Assembly: GCA_022827025.1 (NCBI GenBank)
Contig: JAJDTT010000076.1
Span: 1 to 60,329, forward strand
DNA: 60,329 bases
Direction of reading: 5' to 3'
Source of the DNA: Acidobacteriota bacterium
GTDB taxonomy: Bacteria; Acidobacteriota; UBA6911; RPQK01; JAJDTT01
The notes beneath the pieces were generated by a model. That model was given only the letters and a program-made list of their open reading frames with translations. It made no database searches and was not told the DNA's origin. Position numbers and translations under genes: made by a program. Positions 32,457 to 40,701 of this stretch are shown here, piece after piece (position 1 is the first letter of the stretch; each line of letters opens with the position of its first letter).

Positions 32457-33212
32457 CTATTTCCTGGGAAGGACCAGCGTGGAGGTTTCCCCGTTTCCGC
32501 GGTATTCGAGCCGGTGCTTCGCGTTCTTCTTATACTCCCCGACTGCGAAGTAGAGGTGGCCGGCGACCGGCGAACCGACGAATCCCTGAGGAAGACTCTT
32601 GTCGTGCAGTTCCGTCTCCATGACGTACCGGTCCTGGTCGCTGGAGGGCTGGGGCTGACGATCGAGCACGACGCCGACCCCCACCACGGTCCGGAGCCCA
32701 CCGTAACCGTAATCCCGCCGGTCCCGGTCGCGGCGATCCCAGTCGGGATCCTCGACATCACGCCGGTCACTGCGCCTGGGGAAACGCCGCTGATCGGGAT
32801 AGTGGCCTCGACCCCTTTCGTATTCGATGTTGCCGTACGGGACGATGCCGACCCGTCTGGCCGGCTTGGTCGTCCGCTGCTGGCCGATGGCGATCCGGCT
32901 CGGCTCCTGGGGACGAAACGACCGGTCGAAACCGTCAATCCGGAGCACGAAGTCCCGGTTGTCCACCTCGATGTCGTTGACGCCGGGGTACATGGCCACT
33001 TCCACCACGACGTACTTGTCCTTCAGGGGAGTGACGAAGTTCTGCAAAACCTCCTTCTCGCTGAGCAAACGGGCGCCCAGGCTGTAGGCGTCCTTCTCGA
33101 CGGAGACGGGATACTTCCCGGCTTTGCTCAACGGACGAGTTCCCATCGAATTGGGGAGGACGAGACTTACGGAGAGCAGTGCAACGGAAAGGATTTGAAT
33201 CGACTTCTTCAT
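32457..33212 (-). CDS. Secreted protein of unknown function, paralogue 2
   Basis: The 251-residue protein has an N-terminal signal (MKKSIQILSVALLSVSLVLPN). It is clearly homologous to the lipoprotein at 31455-32162 but has lost the lipobox cysteine, so it would be released into the periplasm. Its central region is a strongly charged RD-repeat spacer (RRSDRRDVEDPDWDRRDRD), probably disordered. It begins 3 bp after the stop codon of the PEGA-domain gene, so the two are co-transcribed. The function is unknown. Confidence 0.78.
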   Translation of the reverse strand: MKKSIQILSVALLSVSLVLPNSMGTRPLSKAGKYPVSVEKDAYSLGARLLSEKEVLQNFVTPLKDKYVVVEVAMYPGVNDIEVDNRDFVLRIDGFDRSFRPQEPSRIAIGQQRTTKPARRVGIVPYGNIEYERGRGHYPDQRRFPRRSDRRDVEDPDWDRRDRDRRDYGYGGLRTVVGVGVVLDRQPQPSSDQDRYVMETELHDKSLPQGFVGSPVAGHLYFAVGEYKKNAKHRLEYRGNGETSTLVLPRK

Positions 33213-33215
33213 AGT

Positions 33216-33743
33216 CTACTCCTGGGATCTTTCCTGGAACTTGGGTTCAATCCGTACGGTCTTGCCTGTCAGCACGTAGACCCGGATCTCGAAGGGCGCG
33301 AGCCGTTCGGGTTCCACCTTCAACTGGTACACGCCCGGTTCCAGCCAGATGTCCTTGAGGTCCTTGGCCAAGCCGGCAAAGGCGCCGTCCAGGTAGACGC
33401 TCGCCTCCTTTTGTTTCGTCTTCAACTTGATGCGGCCGCCTCCGGCCGTTTGCCCGTAACCCGCGAAGTAAGCCGGATGGTAGAAATCGGGATAGGCCCA
33501 GGCGCCGGTCAAGTGGTGGAACGGATACCTGCCCCAGTAGGAGTAGTAGGGGAAGTAACCGAACGGGGGATAGTAGCGAAACCGGCTGTAGCTCGCTCCG
33601 GCTCCCAGAGAAAAACCGTGCACGTTGAAGAGTCCGGTCTTTTCGACGGTCGCGGCTCCTTTGGGCGCCCCGGGATCGGCCTTCTTCTCGGCGGCCAGGG
33701 GTTGAAGGAGAAAGAGGGAAATCAGGAATAGTCTAGGTAGCAT
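33216..33743 (-). CDS. Secreted PEGA-domain-like protein
   Basis: The 175-residue protein has a signal peptide (MLPRLFLISLFLLQPLAA). A Tyr/Phe/Gly-rich segment follows (SRFRYYPPFGYFPYYSYWGRYPFHH, given in parts here). The C-terminal PEGA-like domain has KQKEASVYLDGAFAGLAKD and EPGVYQLKVEP. PEGA domains are small beta-sandwiches found in surface and S-layer-linked proteins. It is the first gene of the three-gene secreted cluster. The aromatic-rich middle might be membrane- or carbohydrate-interacting, but this is a guess. Confidence 0.8.
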   Translation of the reverse strand: MLPRLFLISLFLLQPLAAEKKADPGAPKGAATVEKTGLFNVHGFSLGAGASYSRFRYYPPFGYFPYYSYWGRYPFHHLTGAWAYPDFYHPAYFAGYGQTAGGGRIKLKTKQKEASVYLDGAFAGLAKDLKDIWLEPGVYQLKVEPERLAPFEIRVYVLTGKTVRIEPKFQERSQE

Positions 33744-33840
33744 GATCAGGGTTCCCGTCAGTGTATACCATTGGACTCTAAATGGTTAGACCGTCACCGG
33801 ATCGAAATGGTTCATCGGCTGCGGCGAATTGACGGCCCGT

Positions 33841-34434
33841 TCAATCGGGGGGCCGGATCATGGTTTCGGCGATGGCGAAGACACAGGAACTCCGGTCTCC
33901 GCCTCCCAGCGCTTCCCGCCAGATGCTTCGCGGGTAGGGAACTCCGTCAATGCGGCGTCCATCCAGCAGGACTCGCGCACCCTGGCAAAAGAAGAGAACC
34001 GTGAAGACGGGTCTCCGGCTCTGAAGTTTCGGATCACTCCGATAAGCGACATCGGGAGGCTCCAGCCGGGTCCAGGTCACATTCAGGCGATGTTCGCGAG
34101 TCTCCATAATCCATGACGGGGACTCGCTCAATTCGCCGCCGCGCCGGAAAGCGGCGTCCACGACCGGAAGGGAGGGATCGAAGGGCGGCGCCTTCCCTCG
34201 AAACATGGTCTCCCGGACGAACTCCAGAAACGCTGGGTTGTCCGTCAGGACAGCCTGGAAGCGGCCGGGAATGTCCACGAACGCCATGTGCCCCTCGCCT
34301 GCGGGGCTGTAGTGGGACCGGTAGAGGCTCACTCGAGCCGTGTCCTCGCGGGTTCCGGGCGCGCGCAGGAAGCAGATCCAGTGTTCTCCCGACCAGAGGA
34401 GGCGGCCGGGCAGGATCGGATAGATTGCGGTCAT
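33841..34434 (-). CDS. Uncharacterised soluble protein downstream of the esterase
   Basis: This 197-residue protein begins MTAIYPILPGRLLWSGEHWICFLRAPG at 34434. The long open frame extending to 35295 upstream is antisense-like and not needed. I do not recognise a domain. A beta-rich N-terminus (VSLYRSHYSPAGEGHMAFVDIPG) is followed by helix FLEFVRETMFRG and a beta-strand-rich C-terminal half with VFTVLFFCQGARVLLDGR. It starts 11 bp after the esterase stop codon and is probably translated from the same message. Confidence 0.65.
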   Translation of the reverse strand: MTAIYPILPGRLLWSGEHWICFLRAPGTREDTARVSLYRSHYSPAGEGHMAFVDIPGRFQAVLTDNPAFLEFVRETMFRGKAPPFDPSLPVVDAAFRRGGELSESPSWIMETREHRLNVTWTRLEPPDVAYRSDPKLQSRRPVFTVLFFCQGARVLLDGRRIDGVPYPRSIWREALGGGDRSSCVFAIAETMIRPPD

Positions 34435-34445
34435 GGCGTCGGCGA

Positions 34446-35306
34446 CTAGCCGGAAGGGAAGAGTCCCTTCAGGAAGCGGAAAATCTCCTCCCGGACGGGA
34501 TCGCCCTTTCGACCCAGTCCGGCGATGATGTTCACGTGGTTGCGGTCCGCAATCTCCAGGCTTCGGACCGTCCCCCCCGACTTGGCCAGGGCGTTCTCGA
34601 GACGCCGCGTCTGGTAGTCGGCCGTGGGATAGTCCTGGGCGGCATAGAGCAGCAGAAAAGGCGCCGGCTGGCTCCGCACCTGGAGAGCCGGAGAGGCGGC
34701 CTGGAGTTGTTGGTTCCGGGTGCCGAAGACGTCCTGGTAGAGGAGCTGACCCGTCACCCCGGTCCGTGTCAGGTCGTAGACACCGCTGACGGCCACGACC
34801 CCGCCGATCACCTCCGGACTCAGGCCGTGCTCCTCCAGGTACGCCGGGTCCAGTGCCGCCAGGGAGCAGAGATGCGCGCCGGCCGAATGGCCCACAAGAA
34901 CGATCTTCCCGGGGTCCCAGCCGTGCCGGGAGGCGTTGCCGTGGACCCAACCGACGGCCCGCGCCACGTCCCGGGCGTGCTCGGGGTGGCGCACCTCCGG
35001 GGTGAGCCGATAGTTGATCACCGCCACGGCCACCCCCTCGGTGGCCAGGCTCCGGCCCATGGCGCCGTAAGCCCCCCCGTAGGCGTCCTTGTCTCCCCGT
35101 TTCCAGGATCCGCCATGGACGAACACCAGCACCGGATGTCCCGCGCTTGCGGACGGCAGGAAGAGGTCCAACTTGTGCTTGCGGGGGTGGGCGCCGGGCC
35201 CTTCGTAGTAGGCGAGGTTCCTCAGCTCCCGGGGTTGATCCGACCCGGATGGCAAAACAACGGCGATTGCGGCCCAGAGCGACAGCGCCGCACAAGCATG
35301 CTTCAT
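34446..35306 (-). CDS. Secreted alpha/beta-hydrolase (BD-FAE/carboxylesterase-like)
   Basis: The 286-residue protein has an N-terminal signal (MKHACAALSLWAAIAVVLPSG). The oxyanion-hole motif VFVHGGSWKRGD, the nucleophile elbow GHSAGAHLC, and a C-terminal ADRNHVNII with the likely catalytic His complete an esterase/lipase triad. This matches bodies of feruloyl- and acetyl-esterase-like enzymes that act on plant or algal polysaccharide side groups, but the substrate is not shown. The start at 35306 follows from the signal peptide; the frame to 35474 is longer. Confidence 0.87.
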   Translation of the reverse strand: MKHACAALSLWAAIAVVLPSGSDQPRELRNLAYYEGPGAHPRKHKLDLFLPSASAGHPVLVFVHGGSWKRGDKDAYGGAYGAMGRSLATEGVAVAVINYRLTPEVRHPEHARDVARAVGWVHGNASRHGWDPGKIVLVGHSAGAHLCSLAALDPAYLEEHGLSPEVIGGVVAVSGVYDLTRTGVTGQLLYQDVFGTRNQQLQAASPALQVRSQPAPFLLLYAAQDYPTADYQTRRLENALAKSGGTVRSLEIADRNHVNIIAGLGRKGDPVREEIFRFLKGLFPSG

Positions 35307-35442
35307 GGCGCTACGATGCTGGACCACCGGCGGGGATCTTGCAAGCACGCCGCCGGAATGCGGGGCCCGATCCACCTCAGCGGGATGGTCCGGGACGAAC
35401 TTCCGGGCACCAAAAACCAAAATCGGGCACAATACGCGCGTC

Positions 35443-36168
35443 GTGGAATCATTGAGAGTCGAGAACCTCACCAAGGACTACCCCATGGGAGAGCGGGTGG
35501 TCCGGGCTCTGGACGGGGTCTCGTTGGAGGTCGTTCCGGGAGAGTTCCTGGGGGTGGTCGGCCGCTCCGGATCCGGGAAGTCGACCCTGCTCAACCTGTT
35601 GGCGGGATTGGACCGCCCCAGCTCCGGCTCGCTCTGGATCGGCGACCGGGACCTTGCACAAATGAGTCCCGACCAGTTGGCTCATCATCGCCAGCACACG
35701 GTGGGAATGGTTTTTCAGTTCTTTCACCTCGTCCCGACCCTGACCGCTCTCCAGAACGTGGAACTGCCCATGGCGTTCACCGGACTCAGCCCCGGCATGC
35801 GCTCGGAGAAGGCCAAGTCCCTGCTGGGTGACGTGGGACTCTCCCACCGGCTGGACCACATCCCCTCCCAGCTCTCCGGCGGCGAGCAGCAACGGGTCTC
35901 CATCGCCCGTTCTCTGGCCAACGACCCCCAGTTTCTGCTCGCCGACGAGCCCACCGGCAACCTGGACAGCGCCACCGGCAAGGAGATTCTGGAGATCTTC
36001 AAGCAGCTTCACGGGGAGGGACGCACCGTGATCTGCGTCACCCACGAGCAGGATCTCTGGATGGAATGCCTGGACCGCGTGATCGAGTTGAGGGACGGCC
36101 GCCTGTTCCGGGAGGAACGGCCGGGATCGAGCCACGCCGCCGGCAACGGAGACCCGGGAGAACAGTGA
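35443..36168 (+). CDS. MacB/LolD-type ABC transporter ATP-binding protein
   Basis: This 241-residue ATPase has Walker [11 protein letters not shown]-loop [12 protein letters not shown], signature LSGGEQQR, Walker [13 protein letters not shown] and the H-loop CVTHEQ. It pairs with the FtsX/MacB-type permease that follows; their stop and start codons overlap (TGATG). Such pairs export lipoproteins, peptides or antibiotics, or act in envelope signalling. The start is set at GTG 35443 ([13 protein letters not shown]), where the conserved domain begins. A weak CACAAT hexamer 9 bp upstream suggests a very short leader. Its frame overlaps the divergent esterase N-terminus only if a longer start is used. 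Confidence 0.9.
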   Translation: MESLRVENLTKDYPMGERVVRALDGVSLEVVPGEFLGVVGRSGSGKSTLLNLLAGLDRPSSGSLWIGDRDLAQMSPDQLAHHRQHTVGMVFQFFHLVPTLTALQNVELPMAFTGLSPGMRSEKAKSLLGDVGLSHRLDHIPSQLSGGEQQRVSIARSLANDPQFLLADEPTGNLDSATGKEILEIFKQLHGEGRTVICVTHEQDLWMECLDRVIELRDGRLFREERPGSSHAAGNGDPGEQ

Positions 36169-37508
36169 TGCCCTGGAGAGACGTCCTGCAGATGGCTTGG
36201 CGCAACATCGGACAGGCGCGCCTCCGCTTCATTCTGACCTGTCTGGGGGTTCTGATCGCCATCTCCACCCTGGTGGCCCTGGTGAGTTTCGGAGCCGGGC
36301 TGCGGCAGCAGACGGTCGAGAACCTGGAGGTGCGGGAGGTCTTCACCTCCTTCCAGATCCTGGGCCCGGCCCGGGCCCAGAGCTTCAGGCGGTTTCGGAG
36401 TCCCGGCGCGGAGAACTCAGCGTCCAGCGCCAGGCCGGTTCTGGACCAGGAGCTGGTCGGGAGGGTCGCCGCGCTGGATGGAGTGGTGAGCGTTCAACCA
36501 GACATTCGTTTCGCCGTTCGGCTCGAAAATGGGGAGAATGCCCACCTGACCCGGGTTCGCGGCGCGGGGCCGCACGTCGCTCCCCTGTCGCCCTATTCCA
36601 AGATCACTCATGGCCGGTTTCTCTCCGGCACCGAGGGGGCCGAGATCGTACTCACCGGCCGGGTGGCTCGCAGGTTGGGATTCGAACCCGCGGAACAGGC
36701 GGTGGGGAAGACCATCCAACTCTTGACGGACCGCCTCAAGCAGGATGTCTCCGACGGCGACCTTCCGTTCGAGACGGTTCGACTCTCTTACCAGGTCGTG
36801 GGTGTCCTCCCTCGTCTGCTCCCGAATCAGACCAATCCGTTTTTCCGGGGCGTGGTCATCCCGCTGGAAGAGGCGCGCCGGCTCTGGAAGGAGAATGCGA
36901 GCGGGATGACATCCCTCTCCGGCCTGTCCTCCCTGGAGGAAGGCAGGGGACGGGAATATGACAGCATCGACGTGCGGGTAGCGGATCTGGTGAGTCTGGA
37001 GCGGGTTCGGGAGGAGGTCCGGTCGTGGGGGGCGGCGACGTTCGCCATCGTCGACCAGATGAAACGGATTCAGGAGGCTTTTCTGGTGCTGGAGGTGGTC
37101 CTCGGAGTCCTGGGCGGAATCGCCATGCTCGTCGCTTCCCTGGGCATCGCCAACGTCCTGATCATTTCGGTCATGGAACGCCGCCAGGTCATCGGAATCA
37201 TGAAGGCCATCGGAGGAACCGACCGGGACGTTCGCCGCATATTCCTGGCGGAGGCGGGTCTGATCGGGTTCTCAGGCGGCGTCATGGGCCTCCTCGCGGG
37301 CTGGACTCTGACTCGAATCGCGACGGTGTTCATCGACCGCTACTTCCAGAGCAACAATATTCTGAATCCCCCCGACCTCTTTGCCTACCCGCTTTGGCTG
37401 GTCGCCGGAGCCATCGGTTTCGCGGTGGGGCTGAGCCTTCTTTCGGGAGTCATCCCCGCCAATCGCGCCAGCCGGGTCGATCCGGTCCAGGCCCTCCGGC
37501 AAGGCTGA
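36168..37508 (+). CDS. MacB/FtsX-type ABC transporter permease
   Basis: The 446-residue permease begins [42 protein letters not shown], a MacB-type first helix. A large periplasmic domain of roughly 250 residues follows. Three C-terminal helices of the FtsX domain come last, with NVLIISVMERRQVIGIMKAIGGTDRDV and the ending GVIPANRASRVDPVQALRQG. No membrane-fusion (MacA) or TolC gene is adjacent, so it may work alone or with a partner elsewhere. GGGAG precedes the overlapping ATG. Confidence 0.9.
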   Translation: MPWRDVLQMAWRNIGQARLRFILTCLGVLIAISTLVALVSFGAGLRQQTVENLEVREVFTSFQILGPARAQSFRRFRSPGAENSASSARPVLDQELVGRVAALDGVVSVQPDIRFAVRLENGENAHLTRVRGAGPHVAPLSPYSKITHGRFLSGTEGAEIVLTGRVARRLGFEPAEQAVGKTIQLLTDRLKQDVSDGDLPFETVRLSYQVVGVLPRLLPNQTNPFFRGVVIPLEEARRLWKENASGMTSLSGLSSLEEGRGREYDSIDVRVADLVSLERVREEVRSWGAATFAIVDQMKRIQEAFLVLEVVLGVLGGIAMLVASLGIANVLIISVMERRQVIGIMKAIGGTDRDVRRIFLAEAGLIGFSGGVMGLLAGWTLTRIATVFIDRYFQSNNILNPPDLFAYPLWLVAGAIGFAVGLSLLSGVIPANRASRVDPVQALRQG

Positions 37509-37538
37509 ATCGAGATGGTCTCCCGCCGGGAATGAACG

Positions 37539-38099
37539 CTACGGGCCGGGCAGGCGCTGTTCCGGAGCGGACGAACGCACGGGCGGAATGGGCGACGGGT
37601 CGCCGGTCTGCCGCTTCTCCTCGGGGACGATCTCCCGGGGAGGCGGGATCAAGGGTCGAGCCGGACGGCTGCCGGACGGGGACGTGACGGGAGGAACCCG
37701 GGCCGGCCTCGAAGCCGGGGACCGGCCGAACGGCGTCGTCCGGGATGGAGTTGGCGTCAATCTGCGAGGCGCCGCAGTCGGGGGCCGGCCGCCGGGCCGC
37801 CGGGCCGGGTCTCCAACTCTCCCGGCCGGAGGCGCGGAGGTCGAACCCGTGGCGGACGGTTCAACCGGGGCCGTCTCCGATCCGGGCGGAGGAAGCCTCC
37901 TGGGCGCCGGACTTCGGCGTTCCTGGCCGGGCATCGAAACCTCGGGCGAGGGGCTCTCGGCCGGGCTTCCCTCCTGGCGTATCGGACGCACGATTTCCTC
38001 GGCCGGATCGGTGCTCCAATAGGTCTGAGTCAGGATGTAGACGACGAAGAGGGCCGAAGCGACGACCAGGGCGGTGTTGATCTGGTTGGCGTACTTCAC
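37539..38099 (-). CDS. Single-pass membrane protein with long Pro-rich tail
   Basis: The 186-residue protein begins with GTG at 38099. A hydrophobic segment (INTALVVASALFVVYILTQ, about 7-25) anchors it in the membrane. The remaining 160 residues are Pro, Arg, Ser and Thr-rich and look disordered. I do not recognise a domain. Such low-complexity proteins are often periplasmic linkers. The GC-rich composition makes spurious ORFs likely in this region, but the transmembrane segment, start codon and divergent promoter with the VWA gene support it. Confidence 0.6.
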   Translation of the reverse strand: MKYANQINTALVVASALFVVYILTQTYWSTDPAEEIVRPIRQEGSPAESPSPEVSMPGQERRSPAPRRLPPPGSETAPVEPSATGSTSAPPAGRVGDPARRPGGRPPTAAPRRLTPTPSRTTPFGRSPASRPARVPPVTSPSGSRPARPLIPPPREIVPEEKRQTGDPSPIPPVRSSAPEQRLPGP

Positions 38100-38122
38100 G
38101 TCTGGTCACTTGCTCCCGTCCG

Positions 38123-38219
38123 GATAGCTTACCAGTCGGCGGTGAAACGCCCACCCCGCACCCCGGTCCGGGACGCGGCCGCCGGTTCCGGTTCGCATTT
38201 GACCGTCCGGTAAGCTATC
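38123..38219. promoter_or_regulatory. Divergent promoter region with inverted GGTAAGCTATC element
   Basis: An 11-bp element GGTAAGCTATC occurs twice as perfect inverted copies (38123-38133 on the minus strand and 38209-38219 on the plus strand), 75 bp apart. Each lies 13-23 bp upstream of one of the divergent start codons (38099 and 38233). A TTGACC hexamer (38199-38204) lies before the plus-strand copy. The pair is probably a shared regulatory site or core promoter element. Confidence 0.5.
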
Positions 38220-38232
38220 TTGAGATTTTCCA

Positions 38233-39210
38233 ATGCTCAGGCGAACCACCTGGATCTTGACCAGTCTCTTGGCTCTGGGCGTTCCTTTCCCCGTTTCAGC
38301 TCAAGATGCCGCTCCGGCGGAAAAGGACGACGGCCCCGGCACGTCGAGAGTCGAAGTCGAGATGGCGCTGGAGCACATCCGGGTCACCTTCCTGGTGCGC
38401 GACGACCGGGGGCACCTGATCCGCAATCTCTCCAAAGACGACTTTGTCGTGCTGGAAAATGGCCGCCCCCAGACCGTCACCCTGCTTGAAGAGCAGGAGG
38501 TTCCCATCAACGTGGCAGTGATGGTGGATACCAGTTGGAGCCTCCAGGATCTGCTGAAGAATGCCGTGGAGACGGCCATCGACTTCTTCCGCGGGCTGGA
38601 AAACGAGAGCGCGGCCGTCGTCCGGTTCTCCAGAAGTCCCGAGTTGATCCTGGACTGGGACGAGAGGCCGCAGGATATCCGGTCGCTGATGGCGCGAGTC
38701 TCCAGCGACGGCAAGACGGCTCTCTATGATTCGGTGATCTGGGTCTGCCGGAACGTCCTCAGTTCTCGATCGGGCAAGAAGGTGGTCGTCCTGATCAGCG
38801 ACGGAATAGACACCGCCAGCCGGGCCAGTTTCCGCGAGATGATCCGAATCTCGCGCCAAGAGGAAATCACCGTCTACCCCATCATCTATACCAACCAGTT
38901 CATCCAGAACTACCGCCGGGAACTGGGCGACCGGGAGGCGCCGGTCCGGAGCAACATCAGCCGCGCCTTTCACCGGTTCGTCGTGTCTCAGAACCGGTTT
39001 CTGGAACAGACTCGGCGCTACGGAGGACGGACCATCTTCTCGGACGCTTTCCTCGATCTGAGGCAGATCTACCGGGACATCATCGAGGAGATGAAGAGCC
39101 ACTACGTCCTGTACTACCAGTCGGACGGCCGGGATGAGGATGGGTCGCATGAGGTCCGGATGTTCACCCGGCGGGTTCCGGGCAGGATCTTCGTCGAGTT
39201 CAGTCAGTGA
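38233..39210 (+). CDS. VWA-domain protein of the acidobacterial VWFA-related type
   Basis: The 325-residue protein has a signal peptide (MLRRTTWILTSLLALGVPFPVSAQ). An N-terminal beta segment (VTFLVRDDRGHLIRNLSKDDFVVLENG) leads into a von Willebrand A domain. Its metal-ion-dependent adhesion site includes DTSWS (DxSxS type) and SDGIDT. This layout, with a short DxxG-type VWFA-related N-terminus, is characteristic of Acidobacteriota genomes. It would act in the periplasm or at the surface, probably in protein-protein interaction. No catalytic site is expected. Confidence 0.88.
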   Translation: MLRRTTWILTSLLALGVPFPVSAQDAAPAEKDDGPGTSRVEVEMALEHIRVTFLVRDDRGHLIRNLSKDDFVVLENGRPQTVTLLEEQEVPINVAVMVDTSWSLQDLLKNAVETAIDFFRGLENESAAVVRFSRSPELILDWDERPQDIRSLMARVSSDGKTALYDSVIWVCRNVLSSRSGKKVVVLISDGIDTASRASFREMIRISRQEEITVYPIIYTNQFIQNYRRELGDREAPVRSNISRAFHRFVVSQNRFLEQTRRYGGRTIFSDAFLDLRQIYRDIIEEMKSHYVLYYQSDGRDEDGSHEVRMFTRRVPGRIFVEFSQ

Positions 39211-39240
39211 CCTGGTGCGCCGCCAAGTCGATGGGGCGTG

Positions 39241-39246
39241 TAGAAT
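39241..39246 (+). promoter_or_regulatory. Candidate -10 box (TAGAAT) upstream of mrp
   Basis: TAGAAT lies 9 bp before the ATG of the small upstream ORF at 39256. The mrp gene itself starts 52 bp downstream of the hexamer. Confidence 0.4.
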
Positions 39247-39255
39247 GTGGACGCA

Positions 39256-39294
39256 ATGTTTCGGTTGGCAACGATCCGTAGCGACTGGATATGA
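39256..39294 (+). CDS. Possible 12-codon upstream ORF of mrp
   Basis: ATG at 39256 opens a 12-residue frame (MFRLATIRSDWI) ending TGA at 39292-39294. The mrp ATG is in the same frame, one codon after the stop. It starts 9 bp after a TAGAAT hexamer and the mrp ATG has only a weak ribosome binding site, so it could be a translated leader that feeds ribosomes to mrp, or merely leader sequence. Confidence 0.3.
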   Translation: MFRLATIRSDWI

Positions 39295-39297
39295 AAG

Positions 39298-40377
39298 ATG
39301 AGTGACAAGCAGGCGATTCTGGATGCGCTGAGAAAGGTTCAGGACCCGGATCTCCGGCGGGATATCGTCTCGCTGGGATTCGTCAAAGAGGTCAAGCTCT
39401 GTGGTCCGGCGGCCGCCGTCACCATCGAATTGACCACCCCGGCCTGTCCGGTGAAGGACCTGATGCAGGAGCAGGCGCGGCAAGCCATATTGTCGCTGCC
39501 GGGAATCGAAGAGGCCCACGTCACCATGACGGCGCAGGTCCGATCGTCCATGGGTTCGCGGGGGGCCGCTCTCCTGCCCGACGTGAAGAACGTCATCCCG
39601 GTGGCCAGCGGAAAGGGCGGAGTGGGGAAGTCGACCGTCAGCGCCAACCTGGCTCTGGCCCTGGCCCGGAGCGGCGCCAGTGTCGGCCTGTTGGACGCCG
39701 ACGTCTATGGGCCCAGCATTCCCACTCTCATGGGGATCTCGGGCAGGCCGGACATGGCGCCCGGGAACCGTATCCTCCCGTTCCGGCAGTACGGCGTCGG
39801 CGTCATCTCCATGGGCTTCTTCCTCCCCAAAGACAAGGCCGTCATCTGGCGGGGTCCCATGCTGGACAAGATGATCGGCCAGTTCCTGGGCGGGGTCCAG
39901 TGGGGAGCGCTGGACTACCTGGTGATCGATCTCCCGCCGGGTACGGGGGATGTTCAGCTCAGCCTCTGCCAGAAGATCTCCCTGACCGGAGCCGTGGTGG
40001 TCTCGACCCCGCAGGACGTGGCCCTGAACGTGGCCCAGAAGGCCATCATCATGTTCAACCAGTTGAACTGCCCCGTGCTGGGGATGGTGGAGAACATGAG
40101 CTACTACGTCTGCGGTTGCTGCGGCGCGCGCGAGGCCATCTTCGGAGATGGAGGCGCGCAACGGGTCAGCGAGCAACTGGAGCTTCCGATGTTGGGGGAC
40201 ATCCCCCTATCGACCGACATTCGGGTCCAGTCCGACCGGGGACGGCCCATCGTTCTGGAAGCTCCCGAGTCGCTGGCCGCCCGGTCCTTCGTGAGCGTCG
40301 CCGAAAATCTTGCGGCGCAGATCAGCATCCGAAACATGTCCGGCGAGCTGAATCAGGAGATCCAGATCGCCTTCTAG
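39298..40377 (+). CDS. mrp: Mrp/ApbC Fe-S cluster carrier ATPase
   Basis: The 359-residue protein joins an N-terminal MIP18/DUF59 domain (about 1-90, KVQDPDLRRDIVSLGFVKEV) to a P-loop NTPase of the ApbC/Nbp35 class. Walker A with the deviant lysine reads SGKGGVGKSTVSANLALALA. Further motifs are LLDADVYGPSIPTLMG, DYLVIDLPPGTGDVQLSL and a C-terminal CGCC pair that can hold a [4Fe-4S] cluster. Such carriers deliver clusters to apo-proteins; the reductase at 25-27 kb is one possible client. The DUF971 gene follows. Confidence 0.93.
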   Translation: MSDKQAILDALRKVQDPDLRRDIVSLGFVKEVKLCGPAAAVTIELTTPACPVKDLMQEQARQAILSLPGIEEAHVTMTAQVRSSMGSRGAALLPDVKNVIPVASGKGGVGKSTVSANLALALARSGASVGLLDADVYGPSIPTLMGISGRPDMAPGNRILPFRQYGVGVISMGFFLPKDKAVIWRGPMLDKMIGQFLGGVQWGALDYLVIDLPPGTGDVQLSLCQKISLTGAVVVSTPQDVALNVAQKAIIMFNQLNCPVLGMVENMSYYVCGCCGAREAIFGDGGAQRVSEQLELPMLGDIPLSTDIRVQSDRGRPIVLEAPESLAARSFVSVAENLAAQISIRNMSGELNQEIQIAF

Positions 40378-40391
40378 GCTCAAGCAACGCG

Positions 40392-40700
40392 TTGAACATT
40401 CCTCGCCGGATTACCCGGGCCAATCAGCACGACATCGCCATCACCTGGAATGACGGGCGCGAGTGTCTCTATCCGGCCCGGGATCTCAGGCTGGCCTGCC
40501 CCTGCGCCTCCTGCGTCGACGAGATGACGGGCTTCCGCATCCTGCAGCCGGGCCAGATCGGCGAGGGCGTCGCGCCGGCTTCCCTGGAACTGGTGGGTCG
40601 TTACGCGATCCGGATCTGGTGGCAGGACGGGCACTCCAGCGGCATCTACACCTTCGACTACCTGAGGGAACTCTGCTCCTGTCGGGAATGCCGGGGCTGA
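40392..40700 (+). CDS. DUF971 (gamma-butyrobetaine hydroxylase N-terminal-like) protein
   Basis: This 102-residue protein is missed if only ATG starts are considered; it begins with TTG at 40392, 14 bp after mrp. The sequence ITWNDGRECLYPARDLRLACPCASCVDEMTG and the end IYTFDYLRELCSCRECRG, with two cysteine clusters, matches DUF971. The family is commonly encoded next to mrp, and its cysteines may bind Fe-S or zinc. The start is uncertain by a few codons. It converges on the SDR gene with only one base between the stop codons. Confidence 0.8.
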   Translation: MNIPRRITRANQHDIAITWNDGRECLYPARDLRLACPCASCVDEMTGFRILQPGQIGEGVAPASLELVGRYAIRIWWQDGHSSGIYTFDYLRELCSCRECRG

Positions 40701-40701
40701 T

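Noticed and set aside
33841-35295. A 484-codon frame extending the uncharacterised protein upstream
   Set aside because: The upstream part is Arg/Gly/Pro-rich noise antiparallel-overlapping the esterase gene on the same strand. Only the part from 34434 looks like protein.
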